DNA of 49,676 bases from Candidatus Altimarinota bacterium (GTDB taxonomy: Bacteria; Patescibacteriota; Gracilibacteria; BD1-5; UBA6164): the NCBI GenBank assembly GCA_020629795.1, contig JAHDCR010000006.1, positions 1 to 49,676 on the forward strand. Reading direction: 5' to 3'. Numbering within the stretch: the stretch's first letter is position 1; each line of letters opens with the position of its first letter. The position numbers were made by a program, and so were the translations under genes. Positions 9,885 through 21,517 of the stretch are shown one piece after another. Below the pieces are notes generated by a model. It was not told the origin of the DNA and made no database searches. It was given only the letters and a program-made list of their open reading frames with translations.

Positions 9885-11411
9885 ATGTCATCAGAAAAAA
9901 GAGTTATTGTCTCACTCCAAGAGTGACTGAGTGATACTAAAAGACTTAATTTACATATAACAGTGATGTTACTCAGCTTCATGTCGATGTTATTTCACTT
10001 TACAAGTGTGTATTTCTTTACGCTTCAGCTAGAGTCCCTGGCATTAGTAGGTGCTTTTTTATGACTCTGAAATCTGTTTGCGTTCTTTTTTGATGTTCCA
10101 ATTGGTATACTGCAGTATTACTTTAAGCCGAAAACACTTTATATGTTTGGGATAATTTCCCAGATTATCTCAATGCTTATTTTTGCAAACTTTATATTTT
10201 CAATAACAGGATATATTTCTGAAAATATAGTTGAATCAGTTTGAGTTTTTGAGTCTGTATTATCATTTTTTCTCACAGATGCAGTCAATATTGTGTTACT
10301 TATTATTGCTGCTATGTGTTATGGTTTTACCAAAGAGGTAAATGATATAACAACTATAACTTATGTTCTCAATAATGCACATCCTCATCAATATAAATCA
10401 ATATTTGCTAAAAATAATATATTTTTTGGAACATGATCATTTCTCGGATTAGTTGTTTCTTGAGTGATACTTTCTTCACCAGTACCAGAATTAATAATCG
10501 TTCATATATTATTTATACTAATGATAATATTTTTTGTTGCTTTCAAGTTTTTTGATAATGATGAAAAAGTTGTAAAAATAGAAGATATACAAAACTTTTA
10601 TCTCCAAAAAGAAAATTTATCTTTTAAAAAGGTAGGTGATGTATTTAGTGATAGTGTATCACAAATGGTGAAAAAAATAGATATTAAACAAACTCTAAAA
10701 AATACGAAATATTTGATTCTAAAACCTAGTTTTATGAAAGAATCTAAAATATCATTTGCAGAAATTACGCAGCAAACATCACTGAGTTTTAGAGATATAT
10801 TTCAAACCCTTGCGTTTTCAATTGATAAACACCTGATTGTCTATTGGGCATTTATCATGCTATTAACCTTTGGTTTTTGGGATACTTTTGCTTCTACATT
10901 TTTGATTGATTTTCTCGATCAAGTAAAGCCTGGATGGAGTTTTGCTCTGCTCGGGCTTATTGCAATTCCTGCTTTTGGGCTTCAAGATATTTTTTGAAAA
11001 CTTTCAGATAAAGTTGGATCATATAAACTCTCACTTTTTTGACTCTTTCTTTCAGCAAGTTCACTTATGATTATGTCATTTTTTGCTGGAGATAAAAATA
11101 TAGTTATAGTTCTATGACTTGCTCTCGTAAACTCTGTATGATATGCAATATGTATGAGTCTCTCAGTAGCTAACTTTTTGGAGACTTACAATATAGCTCA
11201 TGCAGACAGGAAGTGACTCACACAAATAGATGCAAATGCTTCTGCTGCTCCGATGAAGATTCTCCAAAATCTTGCAAATGTTATAGGATTATTTCTTTGA
11301 GGACTCATATTAAGTCTTGCTGGTTTTGCCGGATTCTTCTTTATCTTCGGTTTATTTATTATGTGATTCTTTCTGTGGTCTATAGTTATGAAGAAAAAAA
11401 TTAACGGATAA
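9885..11411 (+). CDS. Major facilitator superfamily transporter
   Basis: A 508-residue protein with about 12 hydrophobic segments in two halves separated by a long polar cytoplasmic loop (roughly residues 225-305, ending in SLSFRDIFQTLAFSIDKH). A loop motif of the MFS type, FGKLSDKVGSYKLS, sits after the seventh or eighth helix. The substrate cannot be read from sequence. It starts at ATG 9885 and ends before a strong hairpin. It appears to be a single-gene unit divergent from pilB. Its many UGA glycines fall mainly in membrane helices. Confidence 0.8.
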
Positions 11412-11443
11412 AAAAAGATATCATATATTGATATCTTTTTTAT
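11412..11443. terminator. Bidirectional terminator
   Basis: Stem AAAAAGATATCA / TGATATCTTTTT with a short loop and T run, between the convergent MFS and ATP-citrate lyase genes. Confidence 0.9.
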
Positions 11444-11451
11444 ATATTTGT

Positions 11452-13224
11452 TTAATCACTATAGAGTATATCATCCCAACTTGTTCGATGAAGTCATTCT
11501 CCGAGTCTTTTTTGATCTATCGCGTGACCGATAAACCCGATACTTCGAGCCAGGAGAAATAATCCATTAAAAATACCAGCCTCGATATACATTTTCATTT
11601 CATCATGACTCATGTCAAGATCCTCAAATATATCTAGGAGCATCGCTGCAATATATCCATCCACATTGAGTATGAGATTGGATTTCTTTTCGAGCGTCAG
11701 AGATTCTACAGATTTTGCAAAATTCAAATGTGCATGTGCAGGGAAGTCTGCTGCAAGAGATTCTAGGATGCTACATCTCACGTCAGGGTTAAATTTTGAT
11801 TTTACCTTATGACCTATTCCTGGAATATTTATTCCAGAGCTTTTCATTGTTTTAATGAAATCTTCTGGGGAAGTGTTGTGTGAAACTGATTCAAGCCAGT
11901 ATTTTCCAGCTCCATCTATAGCTCCACCAAAACGAGGTCCAACTGTTGCGAGTCCTGATATCAGTGATGATTTGAGGTCATTTCCAGCTCTTGCTGTAAC
12001 GATAGCGTTCGTTGCTCCAGAAACAGCAGGGCCGTGGTCAGCAATCAGCACAAGAACGGTATTAATAAACTTACATGCGTACTCTGGAAGCTCACGTTTG
12101 AGCCAGAGATTTCCTATCACTCTTCCTAAATCTGGAGAGTTTGTAAACTCAGAAATTTTCTTTCCATTATAGAGAAGCTCTTCTCATCGCTCATCAGCGA
12201 TGGTAGATGTAAAACTCGTATTTTTTCTATTTTTCATAGTTTTTAGTTTATCTGCGATATCTATTTTTTGTGTTTCAGCGATATTTAGTGATTTGAAAGT
12301 AGTTTCTATTTTATCTCCAAAATCAACATAACTTTCAGGAACGATTACTCCAGATTCTGCTAAAAATTTATTTTTATAACTGGCAGTTTCTTCGTCTTTA
12401 TTTGATTTTGCTCCTGCGTGGCCAAACTGCACTTCTCCTGATATTTGCTCATTGATAGTTCCGATACACCAAGCTACTACTGGCTTTGTGATTTCTTTCT
12501 GTGATATCATCCTGGCTACTTCGAGCTCGTCTCTTCCTCAGATTTCTCACAGCATCACTATCATTTTTATGCTCTCATCCTCTTGCATGATTTTCATAGC
12601 AGTAGGGAAGTCCATGATATTGTATTTATCACCTCAAAGCGCGATTGAGAGACCTGTTCCGTTGGTTCTATCTGCGATTACTCTTCGAAGCTCATTACTC
12701 ATTCCACCGGATTTTGATACAAATCCTACGTTTCCAGCCTGATAGAGATGAGAGTCAATGATGTTGTCGAGACTTCCACCGGTATTTCCAGCTCTAAATA
12801 CTCCAGCGCTCATCGCTCCAACAGTTGCTGGTCACACAATATTGAGACCGAGAGTTTTATTTTTTTCTATGATTTCAAGTGTTTGCCTTTCTGGGATTCA
12901 CTCTGCAATTATGACTATATTTTTGAAATATCAGCTCTCCATAGCCTGCAGAGTAGCGCTTTGCGTAGATCGAAATGATGCAAAGTTTACGAGCGTATCG
13001 AGCCTGCTTGATACTTCTTGAGGGATTGAATCATAATCTGGATAACTCGAAATAAGTATTTCTTTATTTCCATAAAAGAGTTTATGATTTCATCTCGATT
13101 TTCCCGGATTGATAAATGCTAGTACGCTCGGCTTTCTCCCAGAGAGAAAATCAAAGTCTAGCATATGCTGCGCTGCTCCAAGCTGGAGTCCATAAATGAG
13201 AGCAAAAGAGTTTGTAGTAAACAT
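11452..13224 (-). CDS. aclA: ATP-citrate lyase, large subunit (AclA-type)
   Basis: Together with AclB it cleaves citrate plus CoA, using ATP, to acetyl-CoA and oxaloacetate. The 590-residue chain starts with the CoA-binding/ligase part (residues about 1-330), including VGFVSKSGGMSNELRRVI and EVQFGHAGAKSN, where His269 is the expected phospho-histidine. The C-terminal part is the citrate-synthase-like domain with LIADHGPAVSGATNAI, GPRFGGAIDGAGKYW and PGIGHKVKSK. Length matches two-subunit bacterial lyases (about 600). It follows aclB by 3 nt in an operon. It implies either a reductive direction of TCA reactions or a route from citrate to acetyl-CoA. Confidence 0.93.
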
Positions 13225-13227
13225 AGT

Positions 13228-14436
13228 TTAGAGTTTTATTTCTTTTAAAATATCTGTCATATAGGTATCGCTTCCCGTAATAATTGCTGGAATTTTGAGT
13301 TTCATGCAAGCATCTTCAAGTATTTTGAGTCCTGCTTTTTCATTAATTCCACCTCTTCTTACCAAAATTGTTACATTTTGAGCATGAATTTCTTCTATAT
13401 TTTCCTCAAGTGCGTCGATGATTCCTGCAAAGGTTTTATCGATATGAGTGAAGTTTGCGATAGCTCCAGCGATAATGAGGTATTTTCAAGATTGTTTGTT
13501 TGCAAGCATTTCTCATAGAAGCGTTTTTGTATATTCGTAGGTGAATTCTCGACTTGGATTTCAGCTGCATTCTCCGTAGTTTCAGATATTATCAGCATAT
13601 CCTAATGCCCCTAGAGTATCAGTCATCACGAGAGAACCCCCACCTCCTGCAAAAAGAGTCCATATTTTAGCTTCTGGATTAAGTATTTTCATTTTGAGAC
13701 TGGCTCATGTTTGATTATCCAGCTCCGCTATATAGCGCTCACCAGCATTTTCCTGAAAACCATAATTGTTTGGTATTTCTAAATTTTTCCAATTTGATTT
13801 TTGAAGATATTCTTCTTGATCATCAACCTTTGCAACTGCATCTATCATGTGAAATTTTCATGAACTATCTTGCGCTATAGGATTAAACTCGAGAGAAATA
13901 AATCCATAATTTTTATAAAAATCCCAAAGCCCTAAAATAAGTTTTTGAAAATCCTCAGAGCTATGGTCTCACGTAAGATTTGTGATATTATTAATTTCAA
14001 GATTTTGAGTGACAGGAATTGTGATAGTCGTCGTGCTTTCCCAGTTTTCTTCGATGTCGATTCATCCCTCTGGAGAGAAAGTCACGATATCTCCATCTCG
14101 AGATTGGGCAAAAGAGAGATAGTATTCAGTTTTGATATCCACGACTTCTTCTGCGAGAAATACATCAAGCGTTCCGTCTACTCCATCTATATTTTCTGCT
14201 TTTCCAAAATACTTTTCGAGCCAAGATTTGCACTGGGATTTATCGAGGTTGATACCCAGTAAACCTCGCTTTCCTCGTTTTCAAAAAAGCATATCTGGTT
14301 TGATGACGTATTTTTTATCTTCTGAGAGTTTTTCTATATCAGAAAGTTTTCTGATTTGAACTCCTGAATAATCCTGTTTAACTTTATCACTAAACATTTT
14401 TTTAACGTCGTATTCGCGAATCGATATTTGTGCCAT
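13228..14436 (-). CDS. aclB: ATP-citrate lyase, small ATP-grasp subunit (AclB-type)
   Basis: A 402-residue ATP-grasp subunit. The start MAQISIREYDVKKMF and VIKPDMLFGKRGKRGLLG match the nucleotide-binding part of the succinyl-CoA-synthetase-beta-like domain; FISLEFNPIA is the metal-binding segment; the C-terminal half has IWTLFAGGGGSLVMTDTLG and YGECSWNPSREFTYEYTKTL, features of the citrate-binding half specific to ATP-citrate lyase rather than SucC. It is first in the aclB-aclA operon. The approximately 100-nt gap to the divergent EamA gene should hold its promoter. Family identity is strong from both halves. Confidence 0.92.
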
Positions 14437-14474
14437 AAGATTTCTAATTAGTATTTCCTTTAGTATATATTTTT

Positions 14475-14501
14475 TTGGCTATTTGGAAATAGGAATATAC
14501 T
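14475..14501 (+). promoter_or_regulatory. Predicted promoter of the EamA transporter gene
   Basis: TTGGCT (14475-14480) and TATACT (14496-14501) are spaced 15 nt apart, about 35 nt before ATG 14537. The short spacing matches other good promoter candidates in this window. Confidence 0.45.
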
Positions 14502-14536
14502 GCTATTTAATGAATTGTAATTCTAAGTAGTATTTT

Positions 14537-15403
14537 ATGGAAACATGGGTCTTTTATGCAATTTTGTCTGCCCTGACTGGAGGACTTTATAATTTTAGCT
14601 ATAAAGTTATAGCTCAGAGAAAATATGATACTAACTTATCTGCAACGTATAGTTATGTTACTGCAACTTTTTTAGCAGGAGTATATTGTTTTTATAAATG
14701 AAGCTTTAACCTGTCTTATGATATATTTTTAACAACTTTATTTTTTTCTTTTATCAATATATCTTTTTTTTATGTCTCAGTAATTTCTCGCGTAGAGAGT
14801 ATGAAGAACATAGATACAGTTATTTTTTATCCACTTTATAAAACCTTTGGTCCTTTGATTGTGACTGCTGTGAGTATCTTATATTTTTGAGAAAACTTAT
14901 CTTTTAAAGAAGCTATAGGTATTGCTATTGGAATAATGATTCCACTCATGTTAATTACAAAGACTGAGAATAGGATACAAAAAAATCTTAAATTATGAAT
15001 TTTACTCGTACTTCTTACTGCAGTAGTGACTTCATTTTCATCGGCAGCAACAAAAATGATATATGTAATAGATTGAAGTCCGGAAGTATTTTTGTTTACA
15101 TCACTGTTTTTAGGAACTATTTATTCATTAATTTGATACCAATTTCATGGTAAAAGAAATCACCATAAATATAAAACAGAATGAATTTTAAAGTTTAGTT
15201 TTTTTGCGTGAATTATTCATGTATTTGCATTCTTTACATTTATAATGGCAATGTCAGGTAACATGGCTATTGCATTTACGATTAATTCATTTTCTATACT
15301 CGTACCAATTATCCTCTCAATAATATTTTATGGAGAGCATTTTAATATGAAAAAATGAATGGTAATTGCACTTTCAATCGTTTCTATATTACTATTTATA
15401 TAA
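14537..15403 (+). CDS. EamA/DMT-family transporter
   Basis: A 288-residue membrane protein with about ten helices in two five-helix halves, the layout of drug/metabolite transporters. The second half ends in NSFSILVPIILSIIFYGEHF followed by a Lys-Lys-Gly turn and a last helix, which is the typical EamA end (xExxxxxxxxG). The substrate is unknown. The tag gene follows after 3 nt, so the two are co-transcribed and end at the hairpin near 16000, though no functional link is apparent. Confidence 0.8.
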
Positions 15404-15406
15404 ATT

Positions 15407-15964
15407 ATGAAAACTCGCTGTAGCTGGGCTAATCCAAATAATGAATTATATCTGAAATACCATGATGAGGAATGGTGAGTCCCAGTGTATGATGATAAAG
15501 TCCTTTTTGAATTCCTAATTTTAGAATGAGCCCAAGCTGGTCTGAGCTGGGAAACAGTTTTAAAAAAACGAGAAAACTATAGAGTTGCTTTTGATGGATT
15601 TGATTATGAAAAAATAGCTGGGTATAAGCAAGAAAAAATACAAGAATTACTGCAAGATAAAGGGATAATCAGAAATAAGCTCAAAATAAACTCTGCTGTT
15701 AAAAATGCGAAAGCATTTATCCAAATCAGGTCTGAATTTTGAAGTTTTTCAGATTATCTTTGGTGATATGTAGATGATAAACAGGTAATAAATACTCCAA
15801 AGAATATTGGTGAAGTTCCTGTTTCTACTGAACTATCAGATGCCCTCTCAAAAGATTTAAAAAAGAGATGAATGAGCTTTGTCTGAACTACAATCATGTA
15901 TGCTTATTTACAAGCAGTAGGTCTTATAGACGACCACGTTGTAGATTGTTTTTGCAAGAAGTAA
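15407..15964 (+). CDS. tag: DNA-3-methyladenine glycosylase I
   Basis: Excises 3-methyladenine from alkylated DNA. The 185-residue protein has the family start RCSWANPNNELYLKYHDEEW, including the Cys and His that bind zinc, then ILEGAQAGLSWETVLKKR with the catalytic Glu region, and ends with GLIDDHVVDCFC carrying the remaining zinc His and Cys. Length equals the family norm (about 187). With mutY in the same window it shows that base-excision repair is retained. Confidence 0.93.
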
Positions 15965-15983
15965 AAATATATAGAATTATTAC

Positions 15984-16018
15984 AAAAAATATGTATCATA
16001 CTATGGTACATATTTTTT
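15984..16018. terminator. Terminator after tag
   Basis: Perfect 12-bp stem AAAAAATATGTA / TACATATTTTTT with an 11-nt loop that can pair further (CATA/TATG). Confidence 0.85.
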
Positions 16019-16032
16019 AATATTATAGAGAA

Positions 16033-16947
16033 GTGAGTAAAATACTTGAAATAAAAGATTTGAAAAAATCTTATGGGAAACTAGAAGTTTTAAAATGAAT
16101 AAATCTCGAAGTGCAGCAAGGTGATTTTTTTGCTTTACTGGGGCATAATGGAGCCGGAAAATCTACCACTATAGGTATTATGACGAGCCTGGTAAATAAA
16201 GATTCTTGAACTGTCAAAATTGCTTGAGTTGATATCGATGAAGATTTCTCACTCGCTAAGAAACATATAGGTGTAGTGCCACAAGAGTTTAATTTTGATA
16301 TCTTTGCAAAGGTTTGGGATATTTGTATGTTTCAGGCTGGTTTTTACGGAGTCCCTAAAAAAATTGCTGCTGAGAGAGTAGAGTTTTATCTCAAAAAACT
16401 AGAACTTTGGGATAAACGAGATTCTAAAGCAAAAGAACTTTCAGGAGGTATGAAGCGAAGACTGATGATAGCCAGAGCACTCGTACATGAACCTAAAGTA
16501 TTAGTTCTTGATGAGCCAACTGCGTGAGTAGATGTAGAACTGCGTAAAACTATGTGGGAATTTATACAGATGCTCAACAAAGAAAAAAACATTACTATAA
16601 TCCTGACAACACACTACCTCGAAGAAGTAGAACAACTTTGTAAAAATGTTGCGATTCTCACAGGTGGAGAAATAGTATATAACGGATGAGTAAAATCACT
16701 TTTAAAAACACTCGATGAAGAGATATTTGTCTTAGATTTAAAGGATACTATGACAGAAATCCCGAAACGATTTGATCAGTATAAACCGAAACTTACTGAC
16801 GGAAATACTCTTGAACTTTCGGTAAAAGCTACAGAAAGCGTAAATGAAATATTTTCTGTACTTTCAGAAAAGGGAATAGATGTTTTATCTATGAGAAACA
16901 AATCAAACAGACTTGAGCAATTATTTTTACAATTAGCACATAAATAA
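16033..16947 (+). CDS. ABC transporter ATP-binding protein (ABC-2 export type)
   Basis: A 304-residue ATPase: Walker A GHNGAGKSTT, Q-loop VVPQEFNFD, signature LSGGMKRRLMIARAL, Walker B VLVLDEPTAGVD, and switch His in ILTTHYLEE. The last ~85 residues form the C-terminal extension seen in DrrA/NodI-type exporters. The GTG at 16033 is the first start before the ATPase fold (KILEIKDLKKSYG). The signature holds CGA at a position that is Arg in homologues, showing that CGA is read as Arg here. The permease gene begins one base after its stop. Confidence 0.9.
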
Positions 16948-16948
16948 T

Positions 16949-17704
16949 ATGATAGATTTATACACATTGATGATGAAAGAAGTTTCTAGATTTTTAAGAG
17001 TATGGAAACAAACACTGGTTCCACCAGTTATTACAATAGTTTTATATCTGTGAATTTTTTGAAAATTCATTGGTGATAGAATCTCAGTAGTTGAGGGAGT
17101 GAGCTATATAGATTTTATATTTCCAGGACTCCTTATGATGGCTGTAATCATGGCTGCATATCAAAACACATCATCTAGTTTTTTTGGAGCAAAGTTTCAA
17201 AAGTCTATAGAAGAACTTTTCGTCTCTCCTATGTCTTACTGGAAGATACTTCTCGGTTTCTGTGCTGGAGCTATGCTCAGAGCAATGATGGTAGCAGGTT
17301 TGGTATTCGCTGCCGCAGCTCTTATGACCGATATCAGTATATCAAATATTCCACTAGCAATCACTTTTATATTTCTCTCAGCGCTCTTGTTTTCGCTGCT
17401 TTGATTATTTAATGGTTTATATGCAAAAAGTTTTGATGATATTGCGCTCATACCTACCTTTCTTATTACACCACTCATATATTTAGGATGAGTTTTTTAT
17501 CCCATTTCTATTCTCCCAGATTTTTGGCAGATAGTGAGTCAATTTAATCCTATTCTCTATATGATCTGAGGATTGAGATATGCCTTTATAGGAACTTCTG
17601 AGATTAGTATTTACGTCTCACTATGAATACTTGTAACCTTCATTACACTGCTTATTACAGTGATACTCTATTTACTGAAAAAGTGATACGGAATTAGAAG
17701 TTAA
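16949..17704 (+). CDS. ABC-2 type permease
   Basis: A 251-residue membrane protein with six predicted helices, starting with a cytoplasmic stretch (KEVSRFLRVWKQT) and containing YIDFIFPGLLMMAVI and the typical ABC-2 segment TFLITPLIYLGGVFYPISIL. It would pair with the preceding ATPase as an exporter; the cargo (drug, lipid or polysaccharide) is not evident. The two genes are separated by one base and end at a clear terminator. Confidence 0.88.
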
Positions 17705-17722
17705 TTTCTCTCGAAAAATCTT

Positions 17723-17757
17723 AAAAAATACATAGTATAGAGCTATGTATTTTTTTG
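17723..17757. terminator. Terminator after ABC exporter
   Basis: Stem AAAAAATACATAG / CTATGTATTTTTT with a 7-nt loop and T run. Confidence 0.88.
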
Positions 17758-17767
17758 TTACAAAATT

Positions 17768-18373
17768 ATGAAACAACAAGTTATATTTATAACCTGAGCT
17801 ACTCCAAAAGAAAACTATGAGAGTTATTATAAATATTTGAGAGAACGTGTAGAATACAATCCTTATGAAGATGAATTTTTAAACTGGAATAAAACTCTTT
17901 GAGAGAAGCTATGAGATGAGTATGAGTATTTAAGAAGTCCATCTTGCACTGAAAAATTTGCAGATTATGAAGCCTGGAAAATATTATTTGAAAAAATGTT
18001 TCCATATATAAGAGAAGATGTAATAATCGCTACAACATCTCTGGGTAGTACATTTATATTAAAATATATTTGAGAAAACGAATTTCCAGTGAGAATTAAA
18101 AAGCTATTTTTAGTAGCTCCAGCAATTGCAGGTACAGGAAATGAATGACTCTGAAGCTTTGAGTTTGATTTAGAGCATGTATATAATAGAGTCTCACGAT
18201 GGTCAAAACAGATTTATATATATCATAGTCAGGATGATAATGTTGTACCATATGAACAGTCCTTGAGATTAAAGCAATATTTTCCTGAATCTATATTTAG
18301 AGATTTTTATAATAAATGACATTTTTACAAAGAATCCGAACTTCCTCAAATAGTTGAAGATATTAAAAGCTAA
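17768..18373 (+). CDS. Small serine hydrolase (RBBP9/YdeN-like alpha/beta fold)
   Basis: A 201-residue cytoplasmic protein. It starts with a beta strand and Gly turn ([17 protein letters not shown]); the nucleophile elbow is [15 protein letters not shown] with Ser in TSLGS; the acid is in [13 protein letters not shown]; the His is in FNKGHFYK near the C-terminus. Spacing and length fit the RBBP9/YdeN family of small hydrolases. The substrate is unknown. It stands alone between two terminators. Confidence 0.75.
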
Positions 18374-18402
18374 AATACCCTTGCGAGAGGGTGTTTTTTT
18401 TG
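18372..18402 (+). terminator. Terminator after hydrolase
   Basis: Stem AAAATACCCT / AGGGTGTTTT followed by a run of T. Confidence 0.85.
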
Positions 18403-18432
18403 TATTCTTATAGCATAATATTAAAACGATTT

Positions 18433-19296
18433 ATGAAAAAAATTACAAAATGTGTTATACCAGCAGCAGGTATGGGGACGAGATTTTTGCCAGCTACGAA
18501 AGCTCTTCCAAAAGAGATGTTTCCAATAGTAGATAAACCAGTGATGCAATATCTCGTAGAAGAAGCTATTGCTGCAGGCTGTGAAGATATTATTATCGTA
18601 ACAGGACGAAGTAAACGAGCTATAGAGGACCACTTTGACTCTAATCCTGAACTAGAACAACGACTTGATGATTCTGGTAAGTTTGATTATCTACGAAAAG
18701 TAAAAAACCTCAACGAAATGGCAAATATAGTATATGTTAGACAGCCATACCCAAAAGGTGATGGAGATGCAATACTTAGAACAAAAAACCTTATTGGGGA
18801 TGAGCCATTTCTTGTACTCTTTTGAGATGATATCATAGATAATGATGTGACTGCAGCAGAGCAATTAATTAGAAAACATGAAGAAACTGGCAGTTCAGTT
18901 ATTGCGACAGTGTGAGTAGAAGAAAGTGAAGTATCAAGTTATGGAATGCTTGAGTGAGAACTTGATGGAGACACTACTAGAGTGACAAAATTTTTAGAAA
19001 AACCTCAAGCACATGAAACAGATTCACGAACAGCTGTTATTGGGAAATATGTACTCACTCCAAATATTTTTGGATATCTCGAAAATGCAAAATCTAGTTG
19101 TGGAGATGGTGAAATCAGACTTGCGGATGCATTTATTGATATGCAAAAAGATACTGATATATATGGTCTAGAAGTGCAATGAGTGAGATATGATACTGGG
19201 TCAAAAACTGGTTATCTTAAAGCTAGTATAGCCTACGCTCTGAAACACGATGATCTCAGGGATGAGATATTAGATTATTTTAAAAGTATCATGTAA
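18433..19296 (+). CDS. galU: UTP-glucose-1-phosphate uridylyltransferase
   Basis: Makes UDP-glucose for envelope polysaccharides. The 287-residue protein has [20 protein letters not shown] with the nucleotide-binding G-x-G-T-R and catalytic Lys, [27 protein letters not shown] and a C-terminal [13 protein letters not shown], all GalU hallmarks, at normal length. ATG 18433 is preferred over the upstream ATG at 18391, which would lie in the preceding terminator. The yvcK gene follows 8 nt later. Confidence 0.93.
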
Positions 19297-19304
19297 GCAG
19301 ATAT

Positions 19305-20441
19305 ATGACTAAGAAAAAAATAGTTACTATTTGAGGAGGAAACTGACAATCAAATTTGCTAAGTGCTTTTTATGAATACTCAGAGAATAAGTATGATATA
19401 TCGTCTATAGTATCAATGAGTGATGATGGTCGAACCACGGGTGAACTCATGCGAAAGTTTCAAGATGAACTATGAATTCATCTTCCTCCACCTGGAGATT
19501 TGAGAAGATGTCTGTTTATGATGTCGGGATCACATAAGAGAGATGAACTGCAGCAATATATGGAAACAGTTATTGAAAGAGATAGAGAAATTTCTCAACT
19601 TACTATTTGGGAATACTTTAAACTCGTTTGAGCTGATGAAGACTTTAAAAATCATTTACTGTCAAAAAATACAGAGTTTTTAGATTATAAGTTACCACTT
19701 ACTTCTAGTATAAAATGACACAAAGTAGGGAATCTATTTATGGCTAATCTCTACTATAATCTTGATAAAGATTATCATAAAATGTTAAAGCTTATGCATC
19801 AAATCCTAGAGGTGAATGCACATATAATTCCGGTTACCACAAAGAAAGCATATATTAAAGCTATACTGTGAAATGGTGAAGTAATAGAGTCTCAAGACAG
19901 AATCTCAAACGTAGCTGCTTATACATCTTGAATTGCTGACTTGGAACTCATGGATGGTTCTAAATCGGCACATCATCATAGTGATGTAGAGGAAGCAATT
20001 TCTTGAGCTGACTATATTATTATTTCTCCTGGTGATTTATTTACTTCTACTATCTCAAACTTTGTAATTTGAGGAGTGAAAAACGCTATAATCAGTGCTA
20101 AAGCAAAAATTATATATATAGGAAATAATACTAATAAGTGAGGAGAGACGCAGTGACTTACTTGTCTAGATTTCGTGAATAAGATTGAAAGATTTTTAGG
20201 TCGAAGAATTGATATATATATATGTAATAATAAAAAATTAGACCTGAGTAGTGATGAGAGAGCTAGATTTCAAAGTAATATATCAGTAAAATGAGGGGAT
20301 TTCCTCTATCTCAGTGATGGGGAAAAATCAGAACTTGAGAGAAGAAAAATCCAGTATATCGAAAACGATTTACTGGACAGAGATAGTTTTTACAAACATG
20401 ATAAGAGAGCCATGATTTCTACTCTTATTTGAGTATTATAA
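19305..20441 (+). CDS. yvcK: YvcK/CofD-family protein (gluconeogenesis factor-like)
   Basis: A 378-residue Rossmann-type protein with VTIGGGNGQSNLLSAFYE at the N-terminus, VSMSDDGRTTGELM, LPPPGDLRRCLFMM and the later ISPGDLFTSTISNFV, matching the YvcK branch of the CofD superfamily. In Bacillus, YvcK binds UDP-sugars and is needed for cell shape on gluconeogenic carbon. Sitting 8 nt after galU (UDP-glucose synthesis) fits that role. It is about 60 residues longer than Bacillus YvcK, with extra sequence near the C-terminus. Its last codons overlap the convergent gene by 6 nt. Confidence 0.85.
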
Positions 20442-21422
20442 TTCTGAGTTTATGTATTCTGTTTTAGAGAATATTTTTCATTCTGCAAATTCTTGTTTAA
20501 GTCTGATGTAGAATATGAGAGTGAATATTAACATAAATACACTTACGGCACTTCATAGTATTTGAGAAATACTATCAATGATAAATTTTATCATACTTTG
20601 GCCAGAACTATCTCAAATAAAATTTTCAATACTGCTTTGTATGTCTTGATCTGCAGGTGTGATGAGAGCATTAATATCAATACCAGAATTCACAGCTCCC
20701 ATAAAAGATATTGATCATAACAGTCCAGATACGAGTCACATGAGTAATGCCGTTATGACTCCAACAAGAAAGAAATTTCAAAATATTCTCCACCACTTTC
20801 ACTGAGTATATAAAACACTGTTGTTAAATTGCTCTTTGCTAAAATCCTCTTCATAGATAGCAGATCCTATAGCAAATGTGGCTTTTACTCACCTATATAT
20901 TCATTGTATTGCTGCGTAAATTACTGAAAGTACCATGAGTCATCATGCTATAGAAGAAATAACTTCATTGTTAAAGTAAAGCCCATAGAGCATTATAATT
21001 CAGGCTACTATAAAACACAAAGCTGGCACTAAATATGCATATGCAAACATATACCAATAGACTTTAAAACTATCTCTTAGTTTTTTAAAACCATATTCAA
21101 CTGTGCTTCGACCTGTGATATCTTTTCCTTTAATGAGTTCACTCGCTCATTTTATGATTCAAATAGTGATGGGAATGATAAGAATCACGTAAAATAGACC
21201 ATAAATTATTGCAAGAGACAGTGTAATATATAATACAGAACTTACACTAATTGTCTCCATAAAATTTCATCATAAGATGATACTCATCGCAATTTGAGGC
21301 AGGATGACTATCATCACTATTTGAAATATAATTAGAGGGCTAATTAAAGCCAATGGATTTTTTATCAGAATAGAAAAACTCTGTTCAATTCTATCTAAGA
21401 CTCACTCTTTTGCTTGGTACAT
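20436..21422 (-). CDS. Multi-pass membrane protein of unknown function
   Basis: A 328-residue protein with about six hydrophobic helices and a positively charged amphipathic N-terminus (VLDRIEQSFSILIKNPLALI). A central segment GKDITGRSTVEYGFKKLRDSF lies between helices, and KWWRIFGNFFLVGVI begins the second half. The layout resembles DUF975/DUF4013-like or glycerophosphodiester-phosphodiesterase membrane domains, which have a similar repeated amphipathic plus helix pattern; I cannot assign it more closely. Its stop overlaps the yvcK stop through the palindrome TTATAA, with no terminator between. Confidence 0.7.
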
Positions 21423-21517
21423 ATAAGTTTAGGGTTACATCTAATATTTTGATTATCGTATTTCTATAGTACACTGAAAAAGGTAAATGTTCAATATATT
21501 TTTAATATTATAAGTTT

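Noticed and set aside
11494-12510. Apparent split or frameshifted ATP-citrate lyase pseudogene
   Set aside because: The breaks are all in-frame UGA codons at Gly positions; read as Gly the gene is a single intact 590-residue frame. The same holds for every other apparently fragmented gene here.
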